From assembly GCF_000316665.1 (NCBI RefSeq), contig NC_019678.1, forward strand, positions 682,001 through 746,000: a stretch of DNA of 64,000 nt, read 5' to 3'. The notes beneath the pieces were generated by a model. The model had not been told where the DNA came from, searched no databases, and worked only from the letters and a program-made list of their open reading frames with translations. The position numbers and the translations under genes were made by a program. Source of the DNA: Rivularia sp. PCC 7116 (GTDB taxonomy: Bacteria; Cyanobacteriota; Cyanobacteriia; Cyanobacteriales; Nostocaceae). Below are positions 1 to 9,999 of this stretch, piece by piece. Each line of letters starts with the position of its first letter. Position 1 is the first letter of the stretch.

Positions 1-1042
1 GTTTGCCCAAAACAATTTGATTTTCTGTCAAACCAATTGACTGAGCATCCATAATTTCATAGGTGAGCTTGTTTTTCAACACCCCATCTTGATGAATTCC
101 AGATTCGTGAGCAAAAGCATTTGTACCGACAATTGCTTTGTTTGGCTGCACCAACATTCCCGTTAAATTAGAAACTAAACGAGAAGTTTTGTATATCTGC
201 TGAGTATCAATATTAGTTAATCCTGCTTCCGAATCAACTGCTCGCCCCAGGAAAGGATTAAAGTACTGCCTGCGAACGTGCAAAGCCATTACCAATTCTT
301 CCAAAGCTGCATTTCCAGCGCGTTCTCCAATACCATTGATGGTACATTCTAGTTGCCTTGCACCATTTTTTACTGCTTCTAAAAAGTTCGCGACAGCTAA
401 TCCTAAATCGTTGTGTCCGTGAACCGAAATAATCGCTTTATCTATATTAGAAACATTATCATTAATTCCCTTAATTAAAGCTCCAAATTCGCTTGGAGTT
501 ATATAACCAACAGTATCGGGAATATTAACTGTTGTAGCTCCTGCCGCAATAACTCGTTCCAAAACTTGATAAAGGAATTCAGGATCGGAACGTCCTGCAT
601 CTTCTGGTGAAAATTCTATATCATTAGTGAAACTTTTAGCATAAGCAACCATTTCTTCAGCAATTGATAGCACCTCTTCCCTAGTTTTTCTCAACTTATA
701 TTTGAGGTGAATGTCAGAAGTTGCTAAAAAAGTATGAATTCGACCTTTTGCTGCTGGCTTTATTGCTTCTGCCGCTGTCTTAATATCATCTTTCTTCGCT
801 CTTGCCAAACTACAAATTACTGGGCCATTTTCAGTACCTACAGTTTGAGCAATCCTGCTAACAGCTTCAAAATCTCCTGGACTTGTAAAGGCAAAACCCG
901 CTTCAATTACATCCACACCTAAACGGGCTAGCTGCTTAGCAATAGTCAACTTTTCATCAATATTTAACGCTGCTCCCGGAGATTGCTCCCCATCCCTAAG
1001 CGTAGTATCAAAAATAATGATTCGTTCTGAATTAGTTGTCAT
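1..1042 (-). CDS. leuA: 2-isopropylmalate synthase, N-terminal part (gene runs off the left edge)
   Basis: Catalyses the first committed step of leucine synthesis, condensing acetyl-CoA with 2-oxoisovalerate in the cytoplasm. About 347 residues are visible from ATG at 1042. The N-terminus has the family signature [15 protein letters not shown] at residues 12-26, with the metal-binding Asp and catalytic Arg. The TIM-barrel metal motif SVHGHNDLG follows further on, and then [14 protein letters not shown]. The C-terminal leucine-binding regulatory domain lies outside the window. The NYN gene lies 94 nt upstream in the same direction, so the two could be co-transcribed. Homocitrate synthase is related, but the NGIGERAGN context and overall sequence favour LeuA. 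The identification is firm; the gene is partial only because of the window edge. Confidence 0.96.
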   Translation of the reverse strand, partial: MTTNSERIIIFDTTLRDGEQSPGAALNIDEKLTIAKQLARLGVDVIEAGFAFTSPGDFEAVSRIAQTVGTENGPVICSLARAKKDDIKTAAEAIKPAAKGRIHTFLATSDIHLKYKLRKTREEVLSIAEEMVAYAKSFTNDIEFSPEDAGRSDPEFLYQVLERVIAAGATTVNIPDTVGYITPSEFGALIKGINDNVSNIDKAIISVHGHNDLGLAVANFLEAVKNGARQLECTINGIGERAGNAALEELVMALHVRRQYFNPFLGRAVDSEAGLTNIDTQQIYKTSRLVSNLTGMLVQPNKAIVGTNAFAHESGIHQDGVLKNKLTYEIMDAQSIGLTENQIVLGK

Positions 1043-1136
1043 AAGCTTATTTTTGTTGATTAATTCCTTGTGCCTAACAATACTTTCTAGTTTAAATTTT
1101 TTTACTATTAATTTTCTAAATAATTGTAAAGTTTCT

Positions 1137-1658
1137 CTACGCTTCAGTTTTTTCTATACTGTCTCTAATTTCGTTTAAATCAATATATCTATCGGTGGCA
1201 TTACGTAATTCTCTTGCTATCATTCCCTCTGTAGACACTACAGTTATATGAGTGTTTTTCGAGCGTAATAATTCAATTGCTCTTTCAAAATCTCCATCTC
1301 CGCTAAATAAAATTACTCTGTCATATTGGTCTACTGTATTAAACATATCTACGACAATTTCAATATCTAAATTAGCTTTTTGAGAGTAACGTCCGGAGGA
1401 GTCATCGTAGTATTCTTTGAGTATTTTAGTTCGTACTGTATATCCTAAACTAATTAGAGCGTCTCGGAAACCTCGTTGATCCTGTGGGTCTTTTAAGCCA
1501 GTATACCAAAATGCATTAATTAAATTTGTATGTATTTGCTCGTATTTGAAGTATTCTAATACTCGTCGCGGGTCAAAAAACCAACCATTCTTTTGTTGAG
1601 CATAGAACATATTGTTTCCGTCTACAAAAATAGACAGACGGGTCATATGAGATTCCAT
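1137..1658 (-). CDS. NYN domain protein, LabA/DUF88 type
   Basis: A 173-residue single-domain protein of the NYN (PIN-like) fold, a family of predicted metal-dependent ribonucleases. Visible acidic positions match the fold: FVDGNN at residues 11-16, the [11 protein letters not shown] segment in the middle, and SGDGDF later on. These would form the carboxylate cluster that binds a divalent metal. The cyanobacterial member LabA takes part in circadian output in Synechococcus; whether this copy does so is unknown. Met1 and Met5 are both possible starts, and the domain begins at once after Met5. It lies upstream of leuA on the same strand. Family assignment is confident, the specific role is not. 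Confidence 0.85.
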   Translation of the reverse strand: MESHMTRLSIFVDGNNMFYAQQKNGWFFDPRRVLEYFKYEQIHTNLINAFWYTGLKDPQDQRGFRDALISLGYTVRTKILKEYYDDSSGRYSQKANLDIEIVVDMFNTVDQYDRVILFSGDGDFERAIELLRSKNTHITVVSTEGMIARELRNATDRYIDLNEIRDSIEKTEA

Positions 1659-2723
1659 AGGAAATTACACCATTAAATATAAATGAATCTAGATTGAACA
1701 ATAGATTATAGCAATAATAAAATGACAAATTCGCGCCTTGTATATAAATTATATTGTCATGTATAGCTTTTATCTATCATTTGCCAATTTAGGAGATTGA
1801 CTAAAACATTAAACTGTGGTTAAAGCAACAAGAGATTGTTTTTCACCTTTGATATGCTTATAGACACCTGTAATCAAAATCTACCAATAAAATTGACTAA
1901 GTAACAGAGTTTTTAGCTGTATATTAGTTAAGTTTACTCCTAAAGCCGGTAACTAACTCTCAAGCCAGAGTTTGATGCTTGAGCATCCGACACTATTAAC
2001 GGGATAGTATGGTTTTTATGATTTTGAATAAACGCGGCTCTTAAGTACTGCTATGGGTAAAAAGAAGGAATGTATATTTTCTCATATATATTAAGAAGCA
2101 TTTCATTCGCTTTCTAGCTTTGCAGTATTTAGAAAGCGATGAGTGAGTAAAGATTTTTAACAATTGCTTACAGATAATAGAGTACCCACTCTTATACAGG
2201 AAATCATCTTAAATTAATAAAGCAATATGTCTAGCCTAAAATTAACTGACGTGAAAGACGCAATTCAATATTGCATTTTTCAGCCATTGCAAGGCTTCAA
2301 AAGAACTTCTATAAAATATTTTTGCCGTATTTAAACTTACTTGTAAAAATAATTTTAGGTATTAGGAAAAAACATTAGTTCTATTTTTGCTACAGGCATA
2401 GCATAAAGGCTACATATAATTAGAATATGAAATATACATATTTTTACTTGCAATCCCTTTAAGGAACGAAGTAGTTTATCCTTCATTTACGATCTACTCG
2501 ATTAAGTTAATACCCTTCTTCAATAGCTCAAGCCGTATTGATTCTGTAGTAGAAAATTTACTGATATATGACTACAAAAGATAACATCGAATCATCCTTT
2601 ATAGCTGTATAATATTTTCATATATATAGATTTATATTTAAGTATTATAAATAGGTTAACTTACACAAAATAACGTGTAAAGCGGAACGGCATTGTTGTA
2701 CGTAAATAAACTTCAAATACAAT
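1659..2723. other. Gene-free region with one strong inverted repeat
   Basis: AT-rich interval between two divergently oriented genes. No open frame here has convincing coding features. The clearest structure is a 10-bp inverted repeat, TCGCTTTCTA at 2107-2116 with TAGAAAGCGA at 2130-2139. It encloses 13 nt and has no T-run, so it is not an obvious terminator. The promoters of the NYN gene and the CHASE2 kinase should lie here, but I cannot place them confidently. Confidence 0.5.
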
Positions 2724-5054
2724 ATGGCAGAAGAACCTACATATAACATAACTAAAAAATATGTGTCTGCTGCCAAGAAACTGCTAAGTCTTCCGAAACA
2801 AGCTACTTCCACTGTATCGGCACAATCCTTTAAGATGATGGCTCGTTTAGGGCATATTCTTGCTGGTGCCTCGGTGTTAGGGGTTGTATTGCTAGCAGGT
2901 TCTGGCAATGATTTGACGATTTGGATAGAAAATCAAGCAGCAAGCGTTTTTTATTTAATACGAGGAAAAGAAACTCCCCCCAAAGACATCGTCATTTTAG
3001 CGATAGACGATGATTCAATATCACTTCCTAAGCAGTCTTATGAAATAGATTCTCAATCTTATTTAGAACTGCTCAATTCTTTCCCTTTTCGACGGCAAGC
3101 ATATGCCCTTGTAATTGAGAAATTAATTCAAGCTGGGGCGCGTCATGTAGCCGTAGACATACTTTTTGATTATCCAAGCAGTCATGGGCAAGCCGATGAT
3201 AAAGAATTTATTAATTCGCTAAATCGTTATGGAGATAAAGTTACTTTAGCCGCACTCTACGAAACATCTGAATCATACCAAGGAATTTCTTGGCAATTGG
3301 TACTGCCACATCAACAATTTCGCAGTACTTCGGTATCTATAGGAACGGTAAACTTTCCTCTTGAGGTAGATGCTAAAGTTCATAAATTAGCAAACGTTTT
3401 TCTCAAGCAGCTCGCAGAGCAAGATGGCATAATTCCCAACGCAATGCCTTCATTTGACCAATCCGTACTAATAGCCGCCAATATAAAATATCCCCAACCC
3501 AAAGGCGATCGCATCTATTTTTATGGAGGAGCGGGAACATTTAAAACTTTGTCTTTTTGGAATGTTTTTGAGCCAGAATTTTGGGATACTAATCTACAAG
3601 GCGGAAAGGTATTCAAAGACAAAATTGTTCTAATAGGCTCCACAGCTAGGACGCAAAAAGGAGATGATTATCACCAAATTGCTCTATCTTCTGGCTGGCT
3701 GTATCCAGAAAAAATGGCTGGAGTCGAAATTCATGCCAATGCGATCGCAACCTTAATGGAAGGGAAAGCTATTGCCTCTCCACTTTCGACCTCACTACAT
3801 CGTAGTCTTTTTGTACTAGTTTTGGTTGGTGGTTCTACGCTGTTAATTGCTAGAGTCAGACAAGGTACAGCGAGATTTGTCACCAGTGTTGTGCTTGCTA
3901 CAGTTTGGGCAGGAATTAGTTATAGTTTGTTTGTTTACGCTCAGTTAATTCTTCCTACTAGTCTACCGATATTTGCAATTTCTACGGTTGGACTTTGCTA
4001 TTTCGGAACCGAAGTAGCTCGTGAAAAGTTAAGGAAAACTCAACTCGTCGATATTTTACAAAGGCACGCTTCAAATCGCGTCGTACAAGAAATAATATCT
4101 CAACAAGATGATTTAAAAGATTTATTAGGACAGCGCTTAAAAGAAATATCGGGAAAAATATTAGATGGTAGATATAAAATTGTCGAAGTCTTAGGCTCTG
4201 GTGGATTTAGCGAAACTTATATTGCTGAAGATACCAAGCTTCCAGGCAATCCACGATGCGTTGTCAAGCAGCTCAAGCCAGTTAATAACAAAACGGAGCA
4301 ATTACAAGTAGCTAGACGCTTATTCAAATCAGAAGCTCAAACCCTACAGGTATTAGGAAATTATAATCAAATTCCCCAACTTCTAGCTTACTTTGAAGAA
4401 GAAGAAGAATTTTATTTAGTTCAAGAATACATCATCGGTAGTCCCTTGAATAGAGCAATATCTTCAGAAGAACGTCTTTGCGAACCAGAAGTAATTGAAA
4501 TACTCAAAGATTTACTGCAAACATTAGTATTTGTACACAACAAAGGTGTAATTCATCGCGATATAAAACCCAGCAATATTATCCGACGGCAATCAGATGG
4601 CAAGTTAGTATTGATTGACTTTGGTGCTGTAAAAAAAGTATCTACTCAAGTAATTAATTCTCAAGAGCAAACAGCTTTTACCATTGGTATTGGTACAAAA
4701 GGTTATGCTCCGCGAGAACAATGTTTGGGATATCCGCAATATAGCAGCGATATTTACGCTGTGGGAATGATAGGTATCTTCTTTTTAACTGGTATACCCC
4801 CTCATGAATTACCAATAGACGAAAACCAAGAAGTTGAATGGACTGAGAAAGCAACTACTAGTAAGGCTTTTGCCCAAATTCTTCGCAAAATGGTGCTTGA
4901 CAATCATGAATTAAGGTATAAGTCAGCCGTAGAAGCACTCGAAGCAATTTGTCAATTGACAGATTCTGCTTCTTCTAATTTTTTAACAGATAACTCATCG
5001 ATAGATACTATACCTTTGAAAGATGCCGATGCTCCTACGGAACCCTGGAATTGA
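2724..5054 (+). CDS. CHASE2 domain-containing serine/threonine protein kinase
   Basis: A 776-residue membrane receptor kinase. A first hydrophobic segment lies near residues 45-60, followed by an extracytoplasmic CHASE2 sensor domain (about 70-350, opening with DIVILAIDDDSI). A cluster of membrane segments follows at about 358-440, then a cytoplasmic Hanks-type kinase. Kinase motifs are complete: glycine loop GSGGFSETY from residue 491, Lys515 in CVVKQLK, HRDIKPSN with catalytic Asp613, metal-binding Asp632 in IDFGAVK, and the GTKGYAPREQ activation segment. It should therefore be active. It ends about 90 nt from the convergent FecR-domain gene. CHASE2 proteins and FecR proteins are often neighbours in cyanobacteria, so a shared envelope signal is plausible but inferred. 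The ligand is unknown. Confidence 0.92.
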   Translation: MAEEPTYNITKKYVSAAKKLLSLPKQATSTVSAQSFKMMARLGHILAGASVLGVVLLAGSGNDLTIWIENQAASVFYLIRGKETPPKDIVILAIDDDSISLPKQSYEIDSQSYLELLNSFPFRRQAYALVIEKLIQAGARHVAVDILFDYPSSHGQADDKEFINSLNRYGDKVTLAALYETSESYQGISWQLVLPHQQFRSTSVSIGTVNFPLEVDAKVHKLANVFLKQLAEQDGIIPNAMPSFDQSVLIAANIKYPQPKGDRIYFYGGAGTFKTLSFWNVFEPEFWDTNLQGGKVFKDKIVLIGSTARTQKGDDYHQIALSSGWLYPEKMAGVEIHANAIATLMEGKAIASPLSTSLHRSLFVLVLVGGSTLLIARVRQGTARFVTSVVLATVWAGISYSLFVYAQLILPTSLPIFAISTVGLCYFGTEVAREKLRKTQLVDILQRHASNRVVQEIISQQDDLKDLLGQRLKEISGKILDGRYKIVEVLGSGGFSETYIAEDTKLPGNPRCVVKQLKPVNNKTEQLQVARRLFKSEAQTLQVLGNYNQIPQLLAYFEEEEEFYLVQEYIIGSPLNRAISSEERLCEPEVIEILKDLLQTLVFVHNKGVIHRDIKPSNIIRRQSDGKLVLIDFGAVKKVSTQVINSQEQTAFTIGIGTKGYAPREQCLGYPQYSSDIYAVGMIGIFFLTGIPPHELPIDENQEVEWTEKATTSKAFAQILRKMVLDNHELRYKSAVEALEAICQLTDSASSNFLTDNSSIDTIPLKDADAPTEPWN

Positions 5055-5110
5055 TGCTGTAAGGTGTCTCTGCGGTTTTTTAAAGAGAGTTTATAAGCCC
5101 TCAGCATCAA
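5051..5110. terminator. Possible bidirectional terminator between convergent genes
   Basis: TTGATGCTG at 5051-5059 is repeated in inverted form as CAGCATCAA at 5102-5110. The arms flank a 42-nt spacer that contains a T-run. It overlaps the stop of the kinase gene and sits before the end of the converging FecR gene. The loop is long, so the terminator role is tentative. Confidence 0.35.
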
Positions 5111-5143
5111 TGTGGTGGAGCTATAACGCACCATTGTATTTAT

Positions 5144-7042
5144 CTAAGTAGATATTGGAGGTGGTTCGTTAACTGGTGGTTCAGCCGCTGGAGGCTCTGT
5201 TGTTGGCGGATTTGGAGGAGTTTGTGGAGTTGTCGGTGTTGGACTTCCACCGCCGTTTGTGGGTGGAGGTTCCGGTGTTTGTGGCATTGGACTTCCACCA
5301 CCGTTGGTTGGTGTTGTTGGTGAAGGTTCCGGTGTTTGTGGCATTGGACTTCCACCACCGTTGGTTGGTGTTGTTGGTGAAGGTTCCGGTGTTTGGGGCA
5401 TTGGACTTCCACCACCGTTGGTTGGTGTTGTTGGTGAAGGTTCCGGTGTTTGTGGCATTGGACTTCCGCCGCCGTTGGTTGGTGTTGTTGGTGAAGGTTC
5501 CGGTGTTTGGGGCATTGGACTTCCACCACCGTTGGTTGGTGTTGTTGGTGAAGGTTCCGGTGTTTGTGGCATTGGACTTCCACCACCGTTGGTTGGTGTT
5601 GTTGGTGAAGGTTCCGGTGTTTGTGGCATTGGACTTCCGCCGCCGTTGGTTGGTGTTGTTGGTGTTGTTGGTATTGTTGGTGTTGTTGGTGAAGGCTCCG
5701 GTGAAGGAGTCACTGGTGTTGGACTCCCACTACCTGTTGTTGGTGTCGTTGGTGTTGTTGGTGAAGGCTCCGGTGAAGGAGTTACTGGTGTTGGACTCCC
5801 ACTACCTGTCGTTGGTGTTGTTGGTGTTGTTGGTGAAGGCTCCGGTGAAGGAGTCACTGGTGTTGGGCTCCCACTACCTGTTGTTGGTGTCGTTGGTGTT
5901 GTTGGTGAAGGCTCCGGTGAAGGAGTTACTGGTTTTGGACTTCCACCGCCGTTGGTTGGTGTTGTCGGTGTTGTTGGTGAAGGCTCCGGTGAAGGAGTTA
6001 CTGGTTTTGGACTTCCACCGCCGTTGGTTGGTGTTGTCGGTGTTGTTGGTGAAGGCTCCGGTGAAGGAGTTACTGGTGTTGGATTTCCACCGCCGTTGGT
6101 TGGTGTTGTTGGTGTTGCAGGCGTTGGACTTCCGCTATTACTAGGTGGGGTTAAATTATTGTTGTTATTGGATGGTGATTTATCTTCGTTTATCTCAGGA
6201 GTATCTGTAATAAAGTCTCCCGTTTCTAACCAAGTATTTGTAGGTGGATTATCAGCAACTTGCTCGCCTGGTTGTTCCGAAGCAACAGGACTCAATTCTA
6301 GAAAAGATGGATTTTCAACTATTTTATCGCCAACAATCGGCTCCTGTTTTGCTACAGCTTCAGACGTTTCTGCTTGAACACTAGCTATGGCAGCATCTTC
6401 AGATCCTGTATCGCTTGAGTTAGTTAAATCAAGTCCCCGTACTAAATCGCTTGTATCATAAAAAGTTCTGAGGTCAAAATTGTATAATCCCTCAATTCTT
6501 CCTTTAACTACTACTATTAACTGTCCCGCTTTAAGTACTCGAGAGCGAGATTCATCTTTATTAAAAACTTCTATACCGCTATTAGTCAGCGAACCTACTA
6601 CTGTAGTATCTGTTTGCTCATCGTATCGTACAAACAATGCCGAACCACGAATAGTTGCAGCCGCGCTACGGGTTCTTACTCTTGTTCGTCCTTGCCCAGG
6701 TGGTATAAGCAATAGCACGGTTCCGTTCGATAGTCTAAATGTTCGAGTTCTGGGCAAAAATCTAAATACTGCTCGCTCACCAATCCGCGCTAAAGAACCA
6801 TCGTTGAAACGCAAGTCAGCCAAAGAAGCCCTACCTGTAGCTAGTCCATCTCCAGGATTCATAGTATCCCTCCTTCTGGCTCGCCGTTTAGGTCGATTCC
6901 GAGGCATAAGTTGTACCCAGTTATGCAACTTCTTTACTACAGCCCTAGTCAAAGGAGTTGATGCACTTGCCTTTTGTGGCATTGGCATCACTACAACTCC
7001 ACATAATGTAACAATCGCTAAAGGAACTAACTTGCGGAACAT
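5144..7042 (-). CDS. Secreted FecR-domain protein with long Pro/Thr/Gly/Ser repeat tail
   Basis: A 632-residue exported protein. An N-terminal signal peptide has a hydrophobic stretch in residues 6-22 and ends near KASAS. A FecR-type domain follows at about 60-190, with the pattern ATGRASLADLRFNDGSLARI and then VRTRSAAATIRGSALFV. In cyanobacteria such stand-alone FecR domains are predicted periplasmic or surface ligand-binding modules rather than iron regulators. Residues from about 295 to the end are low-complexity repeats. The first set has units such as TTGSGSPTPVTPSPEPSPTT. The second has about seven copies of the 19-residue TNGGGSPMPQTPEPSPTTP. The tail resembles an extended linker that could span peptidoglycan. 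The repeats create long meaningless frames on the other strand. Confidence 0.85.
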   Translation of the reverse strand: MFRKLVPLAIVTLCGVVVMPMPQKASASTPLTRAVVKKLHNWVQLMPRNRPKRRARRRDTMNPGDGLATGRASLADLRFNDGSLARIGERAVFRFLPRTRTFRLSNGTVLLLIPPGQGRTRVRTRSAAATIRGSALFVRYDEQTDTTVVGSLTNSGIEVFNKDESRSRVLKAGQLIVVVKGRIEGLYNFDLRTFYDTSDLVRGLDLTNSSDTGSEDAAIASVQAETSEAVAKQEPIVGDKIVENPSFLELSPVASEQPGEQVADNPPTNTWLETGDFITDTPEINEDKSPSNNNNNLTPPSNSGSPTPATPTTPTNGGGNPTPVTPSPEPSPTTPTTPTNGGGSPKPVTPSPEPSPTTPTTPTNGGGSPKPVTPSPEPSPTTPTTPTTGSGSPTPVTPSPEPSPTTPTTPTTGSGSPTPVTPSPEPSPTTPTTPTTGSGSPTPVTPSPEPSPTTPTIPTTPTTPTNGGGSPMPQTPEPSPTTPTNGGGSPMPQTPEPSPTTPTNGGGSPMPQTPEPSPTTPTNGGGSPMPQTPEPSPTTPTNGGGSPMPQTPEPSPTTPTNGGGSPMPQTPEPSPTTPTNGGGSPMPQTPEPPPTNGGGSPTPTTPQTPPNPPTTEPPAAEPPVNEPPPIST

Positions 7043-7398
7043 AAAAATTGTGCGCCTTGCATAATTTTACAATTACCACACCATCCAAAAGGGATAGTGA
7101 AGTCAAAATTTGAGCCTGTAAACTGTTATAGCAGTTTTTTTACGTAAATTTGCTTAAATAGTATTCAAAATTAAATGTATAAGATAGGCAAATGTACTAT
7201 ATAGTATGAACTTCCAATTTATTTTCTTACCCCAAAGAAAATCTTATTTATCTTTTCTCAATGATTATGATTAATTATATTGATTTTCGTTATTATTTTA
7301 ATCAATTATAAATACTGAATTTGGGCAGAATTTCAGATTGTAAGCAGGACATTTATAAATCTCTCAGTTGAGTCTAATCAAACTAAACAAGTTTTAAG
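7043..7398. other. Divergent intergenic region, FecR protein / barrel protein
   Basis: About 356 nt of AT-rich sequence between the divergent starts of the FecR gene and the barrel-protein gene. It must hold both promoters. I found no repeat, RNA gene or clear operator in it. Confidence 0.4.
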
Positions 7399-8940
7399 AT
7401 GAAATTAAAAGATTGGAAAAAATTGTGTTCGTATGCAATGTTAGCCTCGGGCAGTACAGCATGGTGTTGTACTGACGTAGAAGTGGTAGAAGCTGCCAAT
7501 CGAAGTATCCAAATTAATAAAGAGGAAATTGTCTCAGAATTAAATTCCCAGCCACTAAATCAATCTTCTTTAAATCTTGACCGCATCAGAGTAGATGATA
7601 AGAAGAATATAAACATCCCAAGGTTTTCAACAGATAGAAACTTTTTTCATATTTCAGAACCCGAAAAGGATGAAATTGCTTTACAACAAAAAGAAGTAAT
7701 TATACCCACCATTGTTTCTGACATCCCAAATCCAAATAAGCAATTAAATCATAAGTCACGAGATAGAATCTCAAAAAATGGGACTCAACGGCTTATTCAA
7801 CAGCCTGCCCCATTTTTTTGCGAAAATTGTAGACTAATACAAGTAGTGCAAAATCCGGACTTGCAACCACCACCGCCTCCGGAAAATGTCGAAAAAGATC
7901 CGCCACCACCACCACCACCATCTCCAGAAAATGTTGAAAAAGATCCTCCACCTTTAGAAAGCCAGCCTACAGATTTTCCTGCAACTTCTCAGGAAGAAGT
8001 CGAACAAAAGTTGGATACTCTTGAAGACGAACGTTCCAAAAGATTAGAAAGGTTGTTGGAGCGACTCGAAGAGAATGAAAAACAAATGGGTTTTTTTAAT
8101 AATGAATTAGGTACTATTAGAGCGGAGAAAGTTCCTATCGAAGCACCCCAACCTCCAGAAAAAAAACAACCGCAACCAATAGAAAAGCCCGTACAAAATT
8201 TTAAACCTGTCGGATATTTGTTAGGTCGTGTCGGCTACTTCCATACAAGTAATATCTTTTCTTCTAGAAATAACCCAATCGATGATGGTTTAATATTTTC
8301 TGGACTTACACTTGCAGCAGCACCCTTCAAAATTGCACCTAAAACGTACCTGAATGGTTCAATTGACGGCAATATAATTCGATACAGCGAACAATCTGAA
8401 TTTGACTATAACCAAATTAGATTTAACTTGGGTATTTACCAGCAACTGACTAATAAAATGTACGGAGAAATCGGATGGAATAATCAGCAGTTATTTTATT
8501 CAAAAAACAGCGATCGCTTTAATTTTTCCTCCGGTGATAAATTTTTAAATGAAAACTCTTTCCGTTTATCTGTAGGAAGAAGAGACGCTTTAGCGCCAAA
8601 GTTAAACTTGGATAGTTTTTATGAATTTCGCCTGAGTCTTACAAACCCACCTGAAAAACGCAACCGAGTTATTAACTATGTCTGGTTATCTTTAAACTAT
8701 AATTTACAACAGTCATTGCGAGTCGGTATTGACTATCAGTTTAACTTATCCAACTTTTTAGAAAGAAGCAGAGAAGACCAGTATCATCGAATATCCGCTA
8801 ACTTGAAATACGGTATATCAGAACTCAGCAGCATCAACCTACAAAGCGGCTTCACTTTAGGTGGCTCCACAGATCGGAATATTGACTTTGATGGCTGGTT
8901 TTTCGGGATTAATTACAATTGGGATATAGGACAGTTTTGA
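7399..8940 (+). CDS. Putative outer-membrane beta-barrel protein with Pro-rich and coiled-coil linker
   Basis: A 513-residue protein not assignable to a named family by eye. The N-terminus is signal-like but not classical. A proline-rich segment with PPPPP runs spans about residues 155-190. A charged Glu/Lys/Arg-rich helix, likely coiled coil, follows at about 200-245. The C-terminal part from about 270 has alternating polar and hydrophobic strands rich in Tyr, Asn and Gly. It ends in Phe (INYNWDIGQF), the terminal signature of outer-membrane barrels recognised by BamA. It is divergent from the FecR-domain gene. I infer an outer-membrane protein with a periplasmic stalk; substrate and function are unknown. 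Confidence 0.6.
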   Translation: MKLKDWKKLCSYAMLASGSTAWCCTDVEVVEAANRSIQINKEEIVSELNSQPLNQSSLNLDRIRVDDKKNINIPRFSTDRNFFHISEPEKDEIALQQKEVIIPTIVSDIPNPNKQLNHKSRDRISKNGTQRLIQQPAPFFCENCRLIQVVQNPDLQPPPPPENVEKDPPPPPPPSPENVEKDPPPLESQPTDFPATSQEEVEQKLDTLEDERSKRLERLLERLEENEKQMGFFNNELGTIRAEKVPIEAPQPPEKKQPQPIEKPVQNFKPVGYLLGRVGYFHTSNIFSSRNNPIDDGLIFSGLTLAAAPFKIAPKTYLNGSIDGNIIRYSEQSEFDYNQIRFNLGIYQQLTNKMYGEIGWNNQQLFYSKNSDRFNFSSGDKFLNENSFRLSVGRRDALAPKLNLDSFYEFRLSLTNPPEKRNRVINYVWLSLNYNLQQSLRVGIDYQFNLSNFLERSREDQYHRISANLKYGISELSSINLQSGFTLGGSTDRNIDFDGWFFGINYNWDIGQF

Positions 8941-9001
8941 TAACAGCTAACAGTTACCAGTTACCAGTTACCAATTACCCATTAGCAATTACCAATTACC
9001 T
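8941..9001. repeat. Short tandem heptanucleotide repeats (STRR type)
   Basis: Just after the barrel-protein stop come repeated 7-nt units of the form TTACCAG/TTACCAA, read as cagttaccagttaccagt and variants. Such short tandem repeats are typical between genes of filamentous cyanobacteria. Related units recur at 14187-14236 and 14324-14356. Confidence 0.7.
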
Positions 9002-9040
9002 AGCCTCAAAGATATGATAACTGTTTAACAGAAGATGATA

Positions 9041-9865
9041 TTACTCGTAATAACTAATCCAATCGCTCCAACTACCAGGATAAAGTTTACCCGTATTAAT
9101 ACCTGCCAAATCTAAAGAAAGTAAATTAACGCAGGCTGTAACACCTGAACCGCAATAAACTATGATTTCTCGATCATTTTCTAATTTTTCCCAGCGCTGG
9201 CTTTGCTGTTCTCGGGGAAGTAAATAACCATTAGAATCGGTTACTTCTTTCCAAGGATAATTCATTGCGCCAGGAATATGACCAGCTATCTTATCTATTG
9301 GTTCTCTAAGACCTTGGTAACGCTCATTGTCTCTTGAATCTATAAGAGCGGTATGAGATGAGTCTTTACTATTCTTTACAGTTTCTCTATCTACTATCAT
9401 TTGAGTTTGCGGCTGAGGTATAAATGCTCCCTTGCAAGAAGTGGGAAGAATATCTGTAACGGGAAATTCTGATGCCAGCCATCCATTAAAACCCCCATCT
9501 AGGACTGCAACTTGTTTGTGTCCTAAATAGCGTAACAACCACCACAACCGAGATGCAAAAGCAAAACGTGAATCATCATAAGCTATTACAAAAGTTTCTT
9601 CATAATTCACTCCCATCGCAGATAATTTATCTGAAAATTCCTCAATATCGGGTAAAGGATGTCTTCCTCCATGCTGTTGTACCTTTGATGAAAGGTCTTG
9701 ATTTAAATCTAAATAATACGCTCCTGGAATATGGCTAGTTTCATACTGCTGCTTTCCCTCTTGTGGATTAGCTAGGGAGAAACGACAATCAAATATAGCA
9801 ATATCGGGATGGTTGAGATTCTCAAAGAGCCATTGATTAGAAACAATTGAAGAAGTGTGTTTCAT
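9041..9865 (-). CDS. sseA: Thiosulfate/3-mercaptopyruvate sulfurtransferase (double rhodanese)
   Basis: A 274-residue protein with two tandem rhodanese domains (about 10-125 and 155-272). The N-terminal domain is the inactive half. The C-terminal domain carries the active-site loop CGSGVTA with catalytic Cys238. The CGSGVT form is typical of mercaptopyruvate sulfurtransferases, while thiosulfate sulfurtransferases usually have CRxGxT. It would move sulfane sulfur from 3-mercaptopyruvate to thiol acceptors or cyanide in the cytoplasm. There is no signal peptide, and length matches the family. It is flanked by unrelated genes and divergent from the MnmD-like gene. Substrate preference is inferred from the loop only. 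Confidence 0.9.
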   Translation of the reverse strand: MKHTSSIVSNQWLFENLNHPDIAIFDCRFSLANPQEGKQQYETSHIPGAYYLDLNQDLSSKVQQHGGRHPLPDIEEFSDKLSAMGVNYEETFVIAYDDSRFAFASRLWWLLRYLGHKQVAVLDGGFNGWLASEFPVTDILPTSCKGAFIPQPQTQMIVDRETVKNSKDSSHTALIDSRDNERYQGLREPIDKIAGHIPGAMNYPWKEVTDSNGYLLPREQQSQRWEKLENDREIIVYCGSGVTACVNLLSLDLAGINTGKLYPGSWSDWISYYE

Positions 9866-9999
9866 AATGATTTATTATCGGCTAACAACTGTAATATCGT
9901 CAAAAAACTCTAAAAGTTTAAACACAAAAACTAAAAGTTATAAGTTTTAAATTTTCAAATCTGTATTATAAAAATCTAAAATATCAAATCTAAAATTTA

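Noticed and set aside
734-922. 62-residue plus-strand frame inside leuA
   Set aside because: Antisense shadow of the conserved leuA gene.
5176-6377. Long plus-strand frames of 322 and 372 residues over the FecR gene tail
   Set aside because: They are antisense readings of the low-complexity repeats of the FecR-domain gene, with no domain or ribosome site.
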